Assembly (NCBI RefSeq): GCF_001625195.1
Contig: NC_054391.1
Coordinates: forward strand, 8,260,552 to 8,324,551
DNA length: 64,000 bases
Direction of reading: 5' to 3'
Origin: Drechmeria coniospora
Taxonomy: Eukaryota > Ascomycota > Sordariomycetes > Hypocreales > Ophiocordycipitaceae
In this document: piece by piece, positions 12,127-23,582 of the stretch
Position numbering within the stretch: the stretch's first letter is position 1
How the letters are laid out: every line of letters starts with the position of its first letter
Made by a program: the position numbers and the translations under genes
Notes under the pieces: generated by a model
Database searches by the model: none
The model's input: the letters and a program-made list of their open reading frames with translations, nothing else
What the model was told of the DNA's origin: nothing

Positions 12127-13075
12127 TATTAAAATTACTAGTATTTATACTAGTAAGACTACCCAAATAGGATACTATCCTATATATTGCTATTTATAAT
12201 ACCTAGCAGCAGTACTACTGCTTACTAATATACTACTACTGCACTGTAAGTATAAGTAGTATATTAAGTTAACGAATTGCACTTACTATACAAATTCTCC
12301 TCGCTTAGACTTAGTATTACTAATAGCAGTACTACTACCCAGCCAATTTACTATTATTGTACGTCTTGTATAAGTAGTACTTAGTTAACTAAGCAAGATT
12401 ATTAATCGGGCCGTTAATTAATACGCTCCTAACTACTACTAGTAGTTACCCGCTAACAGTACTACTATTACGCGGTAGGACCTACCTAACTGCAACTAGC
12501 AGTTACTTACTAGTAGTACTACTACTAGCCCGCTCGACTACTGCAGTACTCCTACTGTACTATTACAACCGAATACTAATACTAACTAAGTCTACCAGTT
12601 GCATATACTAACTATACAACTTATAGTATAACTCAACCAGAGTATTTAGAGCTGCATTAAATACAAGTAGATTGTTCGGAGATATATTATATAGAATTAG
12701 ACAGAATTCCAATACATATATATTGCATTAATTAAGGTACTACCTCTTAAGTATAAAATAGTTCTCCCTTTCCTACACTCTTAGATAGTTAGGATAGAAA
12801 AAAAGCACGCAAGATATATACATACTATAAACATATATGCATATATGCAAGCAAGCATAAGAAATACAATAGTCTTTCTTTTTGAATTATCCCTTAGCAC
12901 TACTATTTAACTTATTCAAATCTGTATTTCTTGCCCAGTTACTAACTAGTATACTTCCTACTGTTACTAACAGCCTTAATTAATATCCATTTTGGATAGT
13001 CCGTGCAACTGAACTTCCATTATACACCCTTCCTATTTTACCCCTTTATTCCAAGAGGTATTTCCCCTTTTATTT
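12127..13075 (+). repeat. Copia-1 3' LTR (divergent type B)
   Basis: Begins TATTAAAATTACTAG, a RIP form of TGTTAAAAT-ACTAG, directly after the polypurine tract. It contains the family palindrome AATAGGATACTATCCTATA about 40 bases in. From there it differs from the LTRs of Copia-2 to -4 but matches 22236-23155 and the fragment 54169-54376. The right end is set by loss of similarity to the copy ending near 23155 and is approximate; no TSD could be read. Confidence 0.65.
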
Positions 13076-14385
13076 TTAAGAGTAACTTACCTTAATTAAC
13101 CTAATAACTTTTTTTTTTTTTTAAATAATAAAAAGATATTACTTCTTTCTTATTTATAGGTAGTTACTAAGTATATTTATTAATACTTTTATAGTTAAGG
13201 TATTACCTCTTTCCTATTTATAGGTAGTTACTAGGTATATTTATTAATACTTCTATAATTAAGGTACTATTATAGTCTTATTATAATAGCCCTTTATATT
13301 CCTTATATATTTATAAAGTTATTACTTCTTTTCTATTTATACGTAGTTACTAGGTATATATATTAATACTTCTATAGCTAGGGTTCTATTATAGCCTTAT
13401 TATATTACCCCTTTATATTTTTTATATATTTATTATAGTAAGTTATATTTTTTCCTTTTCCTTCTTTATAATTATTACTTTCTTTAATACTAGTATTATA
13501 ATTTTTTACCTCCTTCTATACTTTTACCTTCCTTAATATATATACTATATTAGGATTCCTACTACTACTTATTACTAATTACTTATATTAGTTAATTATA
13601 CTTACTTTCCTATTACTATACTATTATATTTACTATTACTAATACTTTTCCTCCCCCCCTAATAATAATAATAGCTCTAGATATAGCTATGCCTTAAATA
13701 AGTTATTAACCGTTTAGTTAATAAGTAGTTTTACTATTTAGGGAGACTCCTTAAATAAGGAGTATAATATTCCTACTACTAAGGCTTAAATATATTTATC
13801 TTATATTAAATATTTAGTTTATATTAGTACTACCTACTATAAATATAGTAATAGTAATAGTTATACTACTTACGCCTTAGCCTAATATAGGTATAAATAG
13901 ATTCTATACTTACTAATACTATATTTATACCTTTATTATATTATTTATAAGCTTATTTATACTATTATTAAAGGTAATTATATTATTTTAGCTACTTATA
14001 TTAAAATAATTAAATTACCTAGCTATTATATTTACCTTTTTACTTTATTTTACTAGCTTAATAATACTTAGTATAAGCTTTATAATACTATAAGAATAAC
14101 TTCTGCTAATATTATTCCTATTACTTCCCTTAGCCCTACTAGTAGTACTACCTATAGTACTACTACTATAGTATTACTATTAACTCTTAGTAACCCTATA
14201 GGTACCTTAGTACTAGCCTTATAGGCCCTAATACTATTATATAGTAATAGTATATAGTAGTAGTAGCTATAGATATTAGTATATAGTTTTACTAGCGCTA
14301 TATAAGGCCTATATAACTATTAAGGCGTATAGGATACTTACTTTAATAGTTTTAAGCTAGTATAATAATAGTAGTTACGCCTTAT
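13076..14385. repeat. AT-rich gypsy-derived remnant with short tandem repeats, left part
   Basis: Very AT-rich. Between 13138 and 13430 a unit of 62-125 bp containing CTATTTATAGGTAGTTACTA is repeated three times. From about 13640 to 14330 the plus strand has a fairly open frame including GDSLNKEY, which resembles part of the antisense ORF of the gypsy elements. It joins 21336 onward once Copia-2 (TSD CTTAT) is removed, and that part contains a minus-strand chromodomain. I therefore read it as the 3' region of an old minus-strand gypsy element. No intact gene. Confidence 0.45.
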
Positions 14386-15121
14386 TCTTTGCAATTAATG
14401 CGCAAGAGGAGGGGATAGTGGAAGTGTATTGCACGGACTAGTAAATTAATTATACTGTTAGTAACAGCAATAGGAAGAGTACTAGTTAGTAACTGGGCAA
14501 GAGTGTACAATTGGTAGTACCGAATTATACAAACGAATGTAATTATTTCTTCTAGTTACAGTATAGGAAAAGAACGGCTATTTATATCTATAGAACAATT
14601 CCCAATAACGGCTTAATCGGAGATTCTATCGTAGATTAAAGGCGCTATCGTACTATAGCTTAATGGCTGAAACTATTATATAGTTGGATAACTATTTTAG
14701 TTACTCGTTAGTTGACTGCTTCTGTTATAAGGTTGGATGGATTATTTTAGTTATTAGCTTGGCTAATTCTATTATATAATAAATAGGTGGTCTGGCCTAA
14801 GTTAGTATTGTAGGCTGGTAGGCGCTAGTAGCGATTGGGAGAGCATTAATTGTCGTTCCGATCAATTGGCTCTAGTAGTCGATTGGCTACTATATGTATA
14901 GGTTATATTGCAGTAGTAAGTTGGTCGGTAGTAGTACTGCCGTATGTCGCTCCGAGTTGTAGTTCGGAGAAGTAGTATATTGTATACTATTGGTTAACTC
15001 AATATGCTTACTAATACTTACAGTATAGTATAGTATTCGTACTAGTAGTACCAGTACTAATACTAATAGGATAGTATCCTATTTAGGTAGTCTTACTAGT
15101 ATAAATACTAGTATTTTAATA
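14386..15121 (-). repeat. Copia-2 3' LTR (736 bp)
   Basis: On the element strand it starts TATTAAAATACTAG (from TGTTAAAAT) at 15121 and ends TTGCAAAGA at 14386, next to TSD CTTAT. It carries the palindrome AATAGGATACTATCCTATT about 40 bases from its start. Confidence 0.88.
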
Positions 15122-16929
15122 CTCCCTCTATTTAGCTAGTATGACTACTGCTAAATGGGGATTCCTTAGAGACCTAGTAGGCTAAGGTAGCGTTAGAAGA
15201 GATTAGTAGTAAGAGCCTTAGTAAGGCTATCGGTAGGTATAGACTTAGTATTTAGGTAGCTGATTTTAGCTAGTCCGTTAGTTGCTTCTTACTGTATATA
15301 CTGGAACTTTAGCAATGTATGCTTTATTCGGTTATACTAATTGGGGTTATTGGTATTAGAGATAGATCTATTATTGTTATATAATAGCGGAATAGGTTTT
15401 TAGAGACCTTTGCCTATTTTAGTAAATAGACTATCTAGCTATTTGAGTTCCCGAATAGCTTCCAATAGGGTATCCGATTCTACTTTTACGGTAGAAAGAG
15501 TAATAGTACTAGCCCTTTTTGATTTCCAGTAGATAGGTCCGCCTACTAAGGTAAAGAGGTACCCGTAGGTTGATTTAGAGGAATCTAAGTTACCTGCAAA
15601 ATTGCTATCGGAAAATCTAGATAAATTAGGTACTAGAGACTTAGACCTAGACTAGTAGTAAATAGCTAGGTCTATAGTTCCTTTTAAATATCGAAGAAGG
15701 TTCTTGCCCGCTGATAGCTGTAGGCTAGTAGCCTGGTGCATATACCGGGATAACTATTGTATTGCAAAGGCTATATCTGGTCGGGTTAATAGCATTAGGT
15801 ATATTAAAGTCCCTACTATTTATTAGTATACTAGTTGATCGGTAGCGGATAAGGGAGGAAGGGGTATTATAATAGCCTGTTTAAGTACTCCTGGCTGTAG
15901 TAGTATTACTACTGCCTTAGCCTCTATTAGCCTAAATCGGGATAGGGCTTTCTCGATATACCCTTTTTGACTAAGAGTAATACCCTTAGTTGTTCGACTA
16001 ATCTATACGCCTAGGAAGAAAGTAGCCTACTTGCAATCTTTAATTGGGTAAACCTTGTATAGTTGTTATTTTAACTTATTAATATATATAAGGTCTAGTC
16101 CAATAAGTAGGCAATCGTCGATATAGCTAACTATATAAGTACTAGTAGTACTATTATAGTAGATAGCCGGATTAGATATAAGAGGGCTATATCCGTATTG
16201 TTATAGCAATTTGGCTAGTGCCTCCTACTACTCTTTAGGTCCTTGTTTTAGGCTATAGAGAGCCTTTTTTAAAAGGATACCTTATTTAACTACTGGGTTG
16301 TAGCCTAGCTTAGCTAGTAGCTTAGCTAAGTTATTATTCTTATTAAGACTAATAAATACTTTTAGTCCCTTGGGGATTTTAAGATAATTAACTTTAGGTA
16401 GCTTACTATTTAGGAAGGTACTAATAAAATTAATTTACTTAACGTACTAGTTATTCTGGGCAACTAGGGCTAGTAGTATCCTCTAGGTAGGTAGAATACT
16501 AGTAGTTGCAAAAGTTTCTATATAGTCGAGGCCTTTAATTTGCATAAATCCCTTAGCTATTAGTTGTACTTTAAATTTAACGGGATTATTCTGCTAATCC
16601 TTTTTGACTTATAGTATAAGTTTGCTTTTTAGAAGTCTCCGATTAGTTAGTATTTCTTTAAGAGGAATAAAGTAGAATACTCCTGCCTGGATAAGTTACT
16701 CGAATTCTAAGAATATAGTACTTATCCACTGGTCTTTATTATCTAACTTAAGTACCTGCTTCCAGCTAGTAGGCTTACTGCTAATTAGTATTTGCTTTGC
16801 TTTGGCTTAATAGTATAGGTCCTGGATCCAATACGTTAGGTTAAGATCCATTAGGTTAGGGTTGTCTTCTAGTTCTAGTGCATCTGGAAGGGAGGTATTT
16901 AGTAGATCCTCCGTTGGCTAGGCCAGGAC

Positions 16930-17130
16930 CCCCTCTGTTGTACTAGTCCTAGTAGGACTAGTTGGTCCGTTGGCTTCTTGCAGCCTACTGGTCCTAGTAG
17001 GTCTACTGGTCTTAGCAGGACTAGTAGGTCTACTGGTCCCAGTAGGACTAGTAGGTCTACTGGTCCCAGTAGGACTAGTAGGTCTACTGGTCCCAGTAGG
17101 ACTAGTAGGTCTATTGACCCCCTCTGTCTC
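16930..17130 (-). repeat. In-frame minisatellite, integrase-RT linker of Copia-2
   Basis: Four near-identical 27-bp units (GGACTAGTAGGTCTACTGG plus TCCCAGTA on the plus strand), flanked by degenerate units. Read in the polyprotein frame they give the nine-residue repeat RPTSPTGTS, a Ser/Thr/Pro-rich spacer. Confidence 0.85.
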
Positions 17131-18339
17131 CCTAGGTGTTAGGGGACTAGAAGTAGTTTGTGAGATATAATCTTCTACCTTAATTTCCCCCTCTAACTCT
17201 AGTCCTTAGGGACTAGGACTTAGTAGTTGTTGAAGTCCTTAGGAGATAGGGCCAATACCTTCTAGGATTTTTAGGAAGGTAGTTTTTGTAACTGCCCTTC
17301 TGGAAGGTATATATATAAGGTATGTTTTTGAACCTAGCGTTACTAGTAGCCTTACTAGTTCTATGCGTTATGCTAATTTAGTACTTTAAATCCGTTTCTG
17401 ATAAGGGATTAGGACTTTACAGTAGGTACCAATAGCCTTATAGGCTGTAAGGTTTAGTAGTATTTTTAGCCCTTGTAGTTCCTGCTTAAGCAATTGGTAG
17501 GGGCTTAGGTCCCTATTAGTAATTGCAGTATAGTTAACTAGGTTAACTATAGCAGGAAGTATAGTAGACTAGAGGAAAAGTAGGAGGCCAGCCTAAATTA
17601 TAGTTGCTTATAGCTATTCCAGAATAACTCGTATAGACCGTTTGGTAAGTCCGTTTTGTTTAGGGGTATACGGGCAAGACGTATCGATTAGTATTCCTTT
17701 AGTACCCAACTAGTCCTGTAACAATATATTGATTTTAGGTCCTTTATTATAGAATAGCCTTTTTGGGTAACGGCTATAGTATGTATGTAGGCTTTAAAAG
17801 AAGTTCATTATAGCCTGGAGAATTATTGGTCCTTCCTTATTAAGTAGGATATGTACCTAACGGAATTAGGATTTTCGATCAATTAGTATTAATCCAATAG
17901 ATTTTCGATCGTAGGATATAGGTTTAATCCTAAATATATCCCCTTTAATTAAGTTAAGTATACAATCTGGGTCCTTAATTGGTTCCCTTGACTGGCGTCT
18001 TGTAGATTTTTCCCGTATATAAGTAATGTATTGGAAGTCGGTAACCTTAATAGATATAAAGTTAGGTAGCCTATTAGTAATTTTACTAGTCTTTTTCAAA
18101 AGTAGTAAACTAATATGTCCTAGTTGAATGTACCAAATGCCTGCTTGTTGTAATAGTCTTTGGTAAGACTAGTTGCTGGATTCCGTACTAGTAGTCGGAA
18201 TAACCTGTTCCTTAGTACTAGTAGTTAGGGCTACTAGTAGGTCTGTTGCCTCTATAGGGACTGGGTCCTTTATAGGGTCTTTATATAAGGTAGCCTTAGT
18301 AAGGTCCCTTATACTAGCCGAACTGGTAGTTGGGCTAGG

Positions 18340-18465
18340 ACCTGGTCTTGGTCTAGGTCCCGGTCTTGGTACAGGACTAAGTACCGACTTAGGCACCAAT
18401 CTAGGTGCCGACCTAGGTACCGATCTAGGTACCGACCTAGGTACCGATCTAGGTGCTGTATAGTC
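18340..18465 (-). repeat. In-frame minisatellite, protease-integrase linker of Copia-2
   Basis: 12-bp units of the type GACCTAGGTACC on the plus strand, about eight to ten units. In the polyprotein frame they encode a four-residue Pro/Arg/Val repeat (PRSV/PRLV-like). Confidence 0.8.
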
Positions 18466-19052
18466 TTCTGCCTCGTTGGCCCAGGAAGGTTATTGCAAAG
18501 GAATTTCTACTATAATTCCGTAGCTACTATAGTAGCAGATGTAGGCTAAATCCGACTTATTTAAGGTAGGTATATCTAGGCCTTCTTATTGTAGGAAGAA
18601 GCCGTACTTTTGGAAGTTTAGTAGGCCGTATATTTTTTGGTTCGAGTTATATAGGGATTCCTTTATAAGTATTCCCCCTAATCCGTAGTAATATATCCCA
18701 CTAATAATATTGACTTCCAGCTTTAGGATATATAGTGCCTCTTTTAGTATAAGTATACTATAGGTTAGTGGATTAGTATTAATTAATACTGTAAATTCTG
18801 TATTCCCAATTCCACTAGGATAGATAGGACTACCTTTAGTTGTAATTGGTTTTAACTGGGATTTTGCAATTGGTCGGAAGTTTGAAAACTTAAACCGATT
18901 GTTTACCAAATGGCAGGTTGAGCCAGTATTGTAGATTAGGCCCTTATTATATATATTAGTATTAGTAATACTATATAGTATACCGATATTATTCAAGTTG
19001 GGTAATATCTCTAATTCTTATGTAGAATCGGTATCTAATTCTTAGTAGGAAT

Positions 19053-19223
19053 TGTTATGGTATTGGGCTTAGCCCGATATATAAGAACGGAGGGAACCAA
19101 GGGACCCACTAGGAAGCATGCATACAACTAGAAGCCCTAGTTGCTAAGTAGTTTTCCCTCCTTTAAGTCTTTTAATAAATATTATTGAGAGTCCTAGAGC
19201 AGCTGCCTAGTGACTCCTTAACA
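19053..19223 (+). repeat. Solo gypsy LTR inside Copia-2 gag
   Basis: 171 bp, TGTTATGG...CCTTAACA, same family as the Gypsy-1/2 LTRs. Flanked by the perfect TSD GGAAT (19048-19052 and 19224-19228). Less mutated than the LTRs of Gypsy-1, so it comes from a younger or less mutated relative. Confidence 0.9.
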
Positions 19224-20244
19224 GGAATTAGGTAAGTCCATACAGCCAATAATTAGGCTGTAGTTACGAACCAGGAAACTAATAGTATCCTCTGGTTGCT
19301 TGGTCGATTGGTTGGATTTATTTGGTTTCTTGGATTAATTCAATTTATTGGATTGACTCAATTGGTTAGATTTATTGAATTTATTTTCCTTCTTCTTTTT
19401 CTTAGGTCCTTAAGATATCTAGTAACTAAATGTATTTGTTTTAGTAGTACTGGAGTTTCGAATTTCTTTTAGTAGGTTAGCCATAAGATATTATAGGTTA
19501 AAGATATCCGATTTAAGTCCTAGGGCTCTAGAAGATGTAAGGTTATTTTCCTAAATAGCTGCCTATTGTAGAAATACAGGTTTAACTATTATAAGATAAT
19601 AACTGGTTTGGTCTAATGGATTAATTATTGCACCGGCTAGCAGTAGCCTAGTAAGTTAACTGTTAAATTTAGTATTATATGCATTAAGTATTCCTTTATA
19701 CCCCTTAAATATAAGGTTATAGTAGGCCTTATATAGGTTAGAACGTTTGGCTTTATGTCCTTTGCAGTAATACTTCTTTAGTAATAGATAAATTTAGGTT
19801 GGATTTTTAATATATATAGTTAATGCTAAGATTTCTTTCGAACAACTATCCTATAGTAGTATAAGTAAATTGGCCTGATTTCTGCCTAAAAAGCTTAATG
19901 CAATTAAGGGCTTATCTAGAAAGCCTTCCAGATTAAGAGCTTAAAGTTATATTGCTGGGAATTCTCCTATAGCTTGTAGTTTTTAGTACCTTTAAGTTTT
20001 GTATATTTAGGGAAGTTAAATGCCTTTTTATTTAACGTATAATTAGTATAGGAATCCTCTACCCTATTATCACTAGTAGTACTAGTACTAAGGGTAGACT
20101 CTATTAAATCTAGTCGTTGTTGTATTCTTGGGACAATAGTATTGAGTTGCTATAGCAGTTTGTCGATTTGCATTTGTTGTTCCCGAAGATGTTTTTCAAT
20201 TTCCAATAAGTTGGTATTCTGACCTTGGTTGTTAGGATCCATTT

Positions 20245-20580
20245 TCTGGTTAGTAACTAGATTCTAGTCTTACCTTACTTACCTAGCTAGTAATACTAGC
20301 AGTTGGGTCTCCTACTAGTAGTACTAGTAGGAAGAGGAGCCGTAGCTTGGAGACAACCAAGCGTTACTAGTAGTACTAGTAGAAATAAGAACCGTAGCTT
20401 GGAGACCAAGCGTTACTAGTAGTACTGGTAGAAATAAGAACCGTAGCTTGGAGACTAAGCGTTACTAGTAGTACTGGTAGAAATAAGAACCGTAACTTAG
20501 AGACCAAGCGTTACTAGTAGTACTAGTAGGCGACTTAGTAAGTCGCACAGATCAATTCTGGGGGATTAATTGTAGTCCTT
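20245..20580 (-). repeat. Copia-2 leader minisatellite
   Basis: The untranslated leader between the primer-binding site and gag. It contains about four units of roughly 60 bp, each with the near-palindrome ACTAGTAGTACTAGT or a CCAGTA-C-TACTGG-like form and the phrase GAACCGTAGCTTGGAGA. The longer equivalents are 27430-28110 (Copia-3) and 38700-39175 (Copia-4). Confidence 0.75.
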
Positions 20581-20594
20581 CCGGGCTCATAACC
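20581..20594 (-). promoter_or_regulatory. Copia-2 primer-binding site (initiator tRNA-Met anticodon arm)
   Basis: Directly next to the 5' LTR, the element strand reads GGTTATGAGCCCGG. Its first twelve bases are the exact complement of GGGCTCATAACC, the conserved anticodon-loop region of initiator tRNA-Met. This matches half-tRNA priming known from Drosophila copia. It is the unmutated form; in Copia-3 and -4 the G of TGAG has become A. Confidence 0.75.
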
Positions 20595-21330
20595 TCTTTG
20601 CAATTAATGCGCAAGAGGAGGGGATAGTAGAAGTATATCGCACGGACTAGTAAATCAATTATACTATTAGTAACAGCAATAGGAAGAGTGCCAGTTAGTA
20701 ACTAGGCAAGAGTGTATAATTAGTAGTACCGAATTATATAAACGAATGCAATTATTTCTTCTAGCTACAGTATAGGAAAAGAATGGCTATTTATGTCTAC
20801 AGAACAATCCCCAATAACGGCTTGATCGGAGATTCCATTGTGGATTAAAGGCGCTATTGTACTATGGCTTAATGGCTGAAACTATTATACAGTTGGATAA
20901 CTGTTTCAGTTACTTGTTAGTTAACTACTTCTGTTATAAGGTTGGATGGATTGTTTTAGTCATTAGCTTAGCTAATTCCATTACATAATAAATGGGTGGT
21001 CCGGCCTAAGTTAGTATTGTGGGCTGGCAGGCGCTAGTAGCGATTGGGAGAGCATTAATTGTCGTTCCGATTAATTGGCTCCAGTGGTCGACTAGCTACT
21101 ATATATATGAGTTATATTACAGTAGTGAGTTGGTCGGTAGTAGTACTACCGTATGTCGCTCCGAGTCGTAGTTCGGAGAAGTAGTATGTTGTATACTATT
21201 AGTTAACTCAATATACTTACTAATACTCGCAGTATAGTATAGCATCCGTACTAGTAGTACTAGTACTAATACTAATAGGATAGTATCCTATTTAGGTAGT
21301 CTTACTAGTATAAATACTAGTATTTTAACA
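20595..21330 (-). repeat. Copia-2 5' LTR (736 bp)
   Basis: Element strand TGTTAAAATACTAG (from 21330) to TTGCAAAGA (20595), same length as its partner at 14386-15121. Next to TSD CTTAT at 21331-21335. Confidence 0.9.
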
Positions 21331-21335
21331 CTTAT

Positions 21336-22235
21336 AGCTATAATCTATAAAAAGCTAATTACTACCTACTATACCTATAAGGTAAGTATATTATATTTAC
21401 CCTACTCCCCCTATTAGGGATTTTAATCCTTTTTCTCTCCTTATTATACTATTATTAATTACGTTAGTTTATTTTACCTTATTATTATCTTACTTTTTAC
21501 TACCCTTAATAGTACTTATACTTATTATATTTTATTTATAAATAGCCTTTTAGTATTAATTTAATCCTTTTACCTTTTATCCTTAGTTAAGGATAACCTA
21601 AGTAAGCTACTACCTCCCCCTAGCTATTAAGGGCCTAATACTTATATACTATAGTATTAAATTTTATTTTACTTATAGTATTTTAATTAGGGCTAGGAAT
21701 TTATTAGGGCCGGCCTAAGTCCTTTATCTTAAGATATTTTAATTTAAAGTAAAAAGGTTATTTATACCCTTTTTTAGATTAAATAAATATAAGCTATACT
21801 AATACTATTGTTATAAAGAGATTAGTTTATTATAGATCAGTATATTACTTTATTTTTACTTGTAGTTTATTAGTATTTTAGTCTCCTATGGGTTTTTTAG
21901 TAATTCCTATATAAGTTAGTTATACTTAGCCTATTTAACTAAAATATTATAGTACTTACTTTACCCTTATATATTCTTTATAGCTAAGATTTCCTTTATA
22001 ATATACTTATCCTATAGTGCTTTATCCTTATTCTTTACTAAAAGTAGCTTTAGCTTAATATTTATTAAGGCTTAATTAGGCAGTAGATTTATTACGGCCC
22101 GCTTTACTAAGTCTATATAAAAAGTAAAGTATATACCTTAGGGGATATTTAGTATAATAATTAAAGGGGTTAATATAACTATAATTATATACTTTACTAT
22201 TACTTAGTTTAGCTTCTTAAATAGGTATAAAGACT
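21336..22235 (-). mobile_element. Minus-strand chromodomain gypsy remnant, right part
   Basis: An old, very AT-rich gypsy fragment interrupted by Copia-2. A chromodomain is readable on the minus strand at 21859-22020: EILAIKN, then YYNILVK-stop-AKYN, then a TWE-like LI-stop-ELLKNP, the layout of a KWxGYxxxTWEPLxNL chromodomain. Upstream integrase sequence is too mutated to assign. It differs clearly from the Gypsy-1/2 chromodomain, so it belongs to another chromovirus family. Together with 13076-14385 it gives about 1.8 kb of 3' sequence after the chromodomain, close to the 1.9 kb in Gypsy-1. Confidence 0.6.
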
Positions 22236-23155
22236 TTATATAGTATAGACTTAATACTAGTAAGATTACCTAAATAGGATACTATCTTATATATTGCTAT
22301 TTATAATACCTAGTAATAGTACTACTACTTACTAATATACTATAACTATACTATACGTATAAGTAGTATATTAAATTAATAAATTGTACTTACTATATAA
22401 ATTCTGCTCTCTCTAATTTAGTATAACTAATAGTAGTACAACTACCTAGCCGATTTACTACTATTGTACGTCTTATATAAGTAGTGCTTAGTTAAGTAAG
22501 TAAGATTATTAATCGGGCCGTTAATTAATATACTCCTAACTACTACTAGTAGTTACCCGCCAATAGTACTACTATTGCATACTAGGACCTACCTAACTAC
22601 AATATAGTTACTTACTAGTAGTACTACTACTAACCCGCTCGACTACTGCAATACTTCTACTATACTATTACAACCGAACCCTAATACTAATTAACCCTAC
22701 TAATTGCATTTAACTAGCAGTATAACTCAACTAAAGTATCTAGAGCTATATTAAATATAAGCAGATTATTTAGAGATATACTATATAGAATTAGACAGAA
22801 TTCTAATACATATATATTATACTAATTAAGGTACTACCTCTTAGAAATAAAATAGTCCTACCTTTCCTATACTCTTAAATAGTTAGAAATATATAATATA
22901 CTATATATACTATATAAGTATATACAGAAGTACAAAAAATACAATAGTCTTTCTTCTAAATTATATCTTAGTACTACTATTTAACTTCTTTAAATCTATA
23001 TTCCCTACCCAATTACCAACTAGTATAATTTCTGCTATTACTAATAGCCTTAATTAATATCCATTTTTAATAGTCTGTATAACTATACTTCTACTATATA
23101 CCCTTCCTATTTTACCTCTTTATTCCAAAAGGTATTTCCCCTTTTTATTTTAAAA
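22236..23155 (+). repeat. Copia LTR, type B, slightly truncated at the left
   Basis: Matches the Copia-1 3' LTR (12127-13075) along its whole length, from ACTAGTAAGATTACCTAAATAG to CCTTCCTATTTTACC and TATTTCCCC. The first bases are altered. No element body is attached, so this is a solo or stranded LTR. Confidence 0.7.
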
Positions 23156-23180
23156 AGATTACTACGGATTAAGGTAAGCT

Positions 23181-23582
23181 TATTATAGTATTAGGCTATG
23201 CCTAATTACATAATATAAATAAGGGCAACTATAGACTTACTTAGGGGGCTAGGCTATTGTTACGATACTGACTAGCAGGAAGGCAGTATATGCAAAGACT
23301 GTAGAATTTTCGAACTAAGGAGGAAGAAAAGAGAAAGAAAACAGTAAGTGCGGAGAGGAAGGGCTATATATATGGGTGGTCCGTGCATTACGTAATGAAG
23401 AGTATAGGGTAGGCTAGGAAGAGAGTAGGCTAGGAAGAGAGTAGGCTAGGAAGAGAGTACGATATACAATATCGTTACAGCTATAAGGGAAGCCCTAACC
23501 TATAAAGTAGTCTCTCTTCTTATAAGTATTTTAATAACTTTTATTTAGACTCCTAGAGCAGTTGCTTAGTAACTCTATAATA
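23181..23582 (+). repeat. Divergent gypsy-type LTR, split by another solo LTR
   Basis: Starts TATTATAGTATTAGGCTATGCC and ends CTCTATAATA. The right half (23485-23582) shares AAGCCCTA, TTTTAATAA and CCTAGAGCAGTTGC with the Gypsy-1/2 LTRs. An unrelated LTR-like repeat (23258-23479) is inserted with its own TSD. No convincing TSD for the outer repeat. Confidence 0.6.
23258..23479 (+). repeat. Solo LTR-like repeat, family Z, copy 1 (222 bp)
   Basis: TGTTACGATACTGAC...ATCGTTACA with perfect TSD GCTAT (23253-23257 and 23480-23484). Near the right end a 16-bp unit GGCTAGGAAGAGAGTA occurs three times in tandem (about 23412-23459); copy 2 at 54543 has a single unit. TG...CA termini and the 5-bp TSD fit an LTR retrotransposon whose body is not in this window. 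Confidence 0.8.

Larger units (their letters stand above)
15151..20242 (-). pseudogene. Copia-2 gag-pol polyprotein remnant
   Basis: The ancestral start is ATG at 20242 (MDP...), and the ancestral stop is TAG at 15151-15153. In element order: gag (20242 to about 19230, interrupted by the solo LTR), protease with an intact LIYNTGSTCHLV (D to N at the catalytic Asp) near 18920, PR-IN linker at 18340-18470, integrase around 17400-18100, IN-RT linker at 16930-17130, then RT (about 16900-15760) and RNase H (about 15700-15160). Stops interrupt all parts. The D-to-N change in the protease fits G-to-A RIP. Two linkers are minisatellites (listed separately). Confidence 0.85.
14386..21330 (-). mobile_element. 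Copia-2, complete Ty1/copia retrotransposon, RIP-inactivated
   Basis: A 6,945-bp minus-strand element with two 736-bp LTRs (14386-15121 and 20595-21330) and TSD CTTAT (14381-14385 and 21331-21335). A solo gypsy LTR is inserted at 19053-19223. The primer-binding site at 20581-20594 reads GGTTATGAGCCCGG on the element strand. Equal LTR lengths and a perfect TSD show one complete insertion. It is moderately mutated; several open segments of 60-140 codons remain. Confidence 0.93.

Noticed and set aside
18173..18463. LGTDLGTD-repeat protein on the plus strand in Copia-2 (also 36781-37071 and 29771-30097)
   Set aside because: Antisense or off-frame reading of the 12-bp protease-integrase linker repeat.
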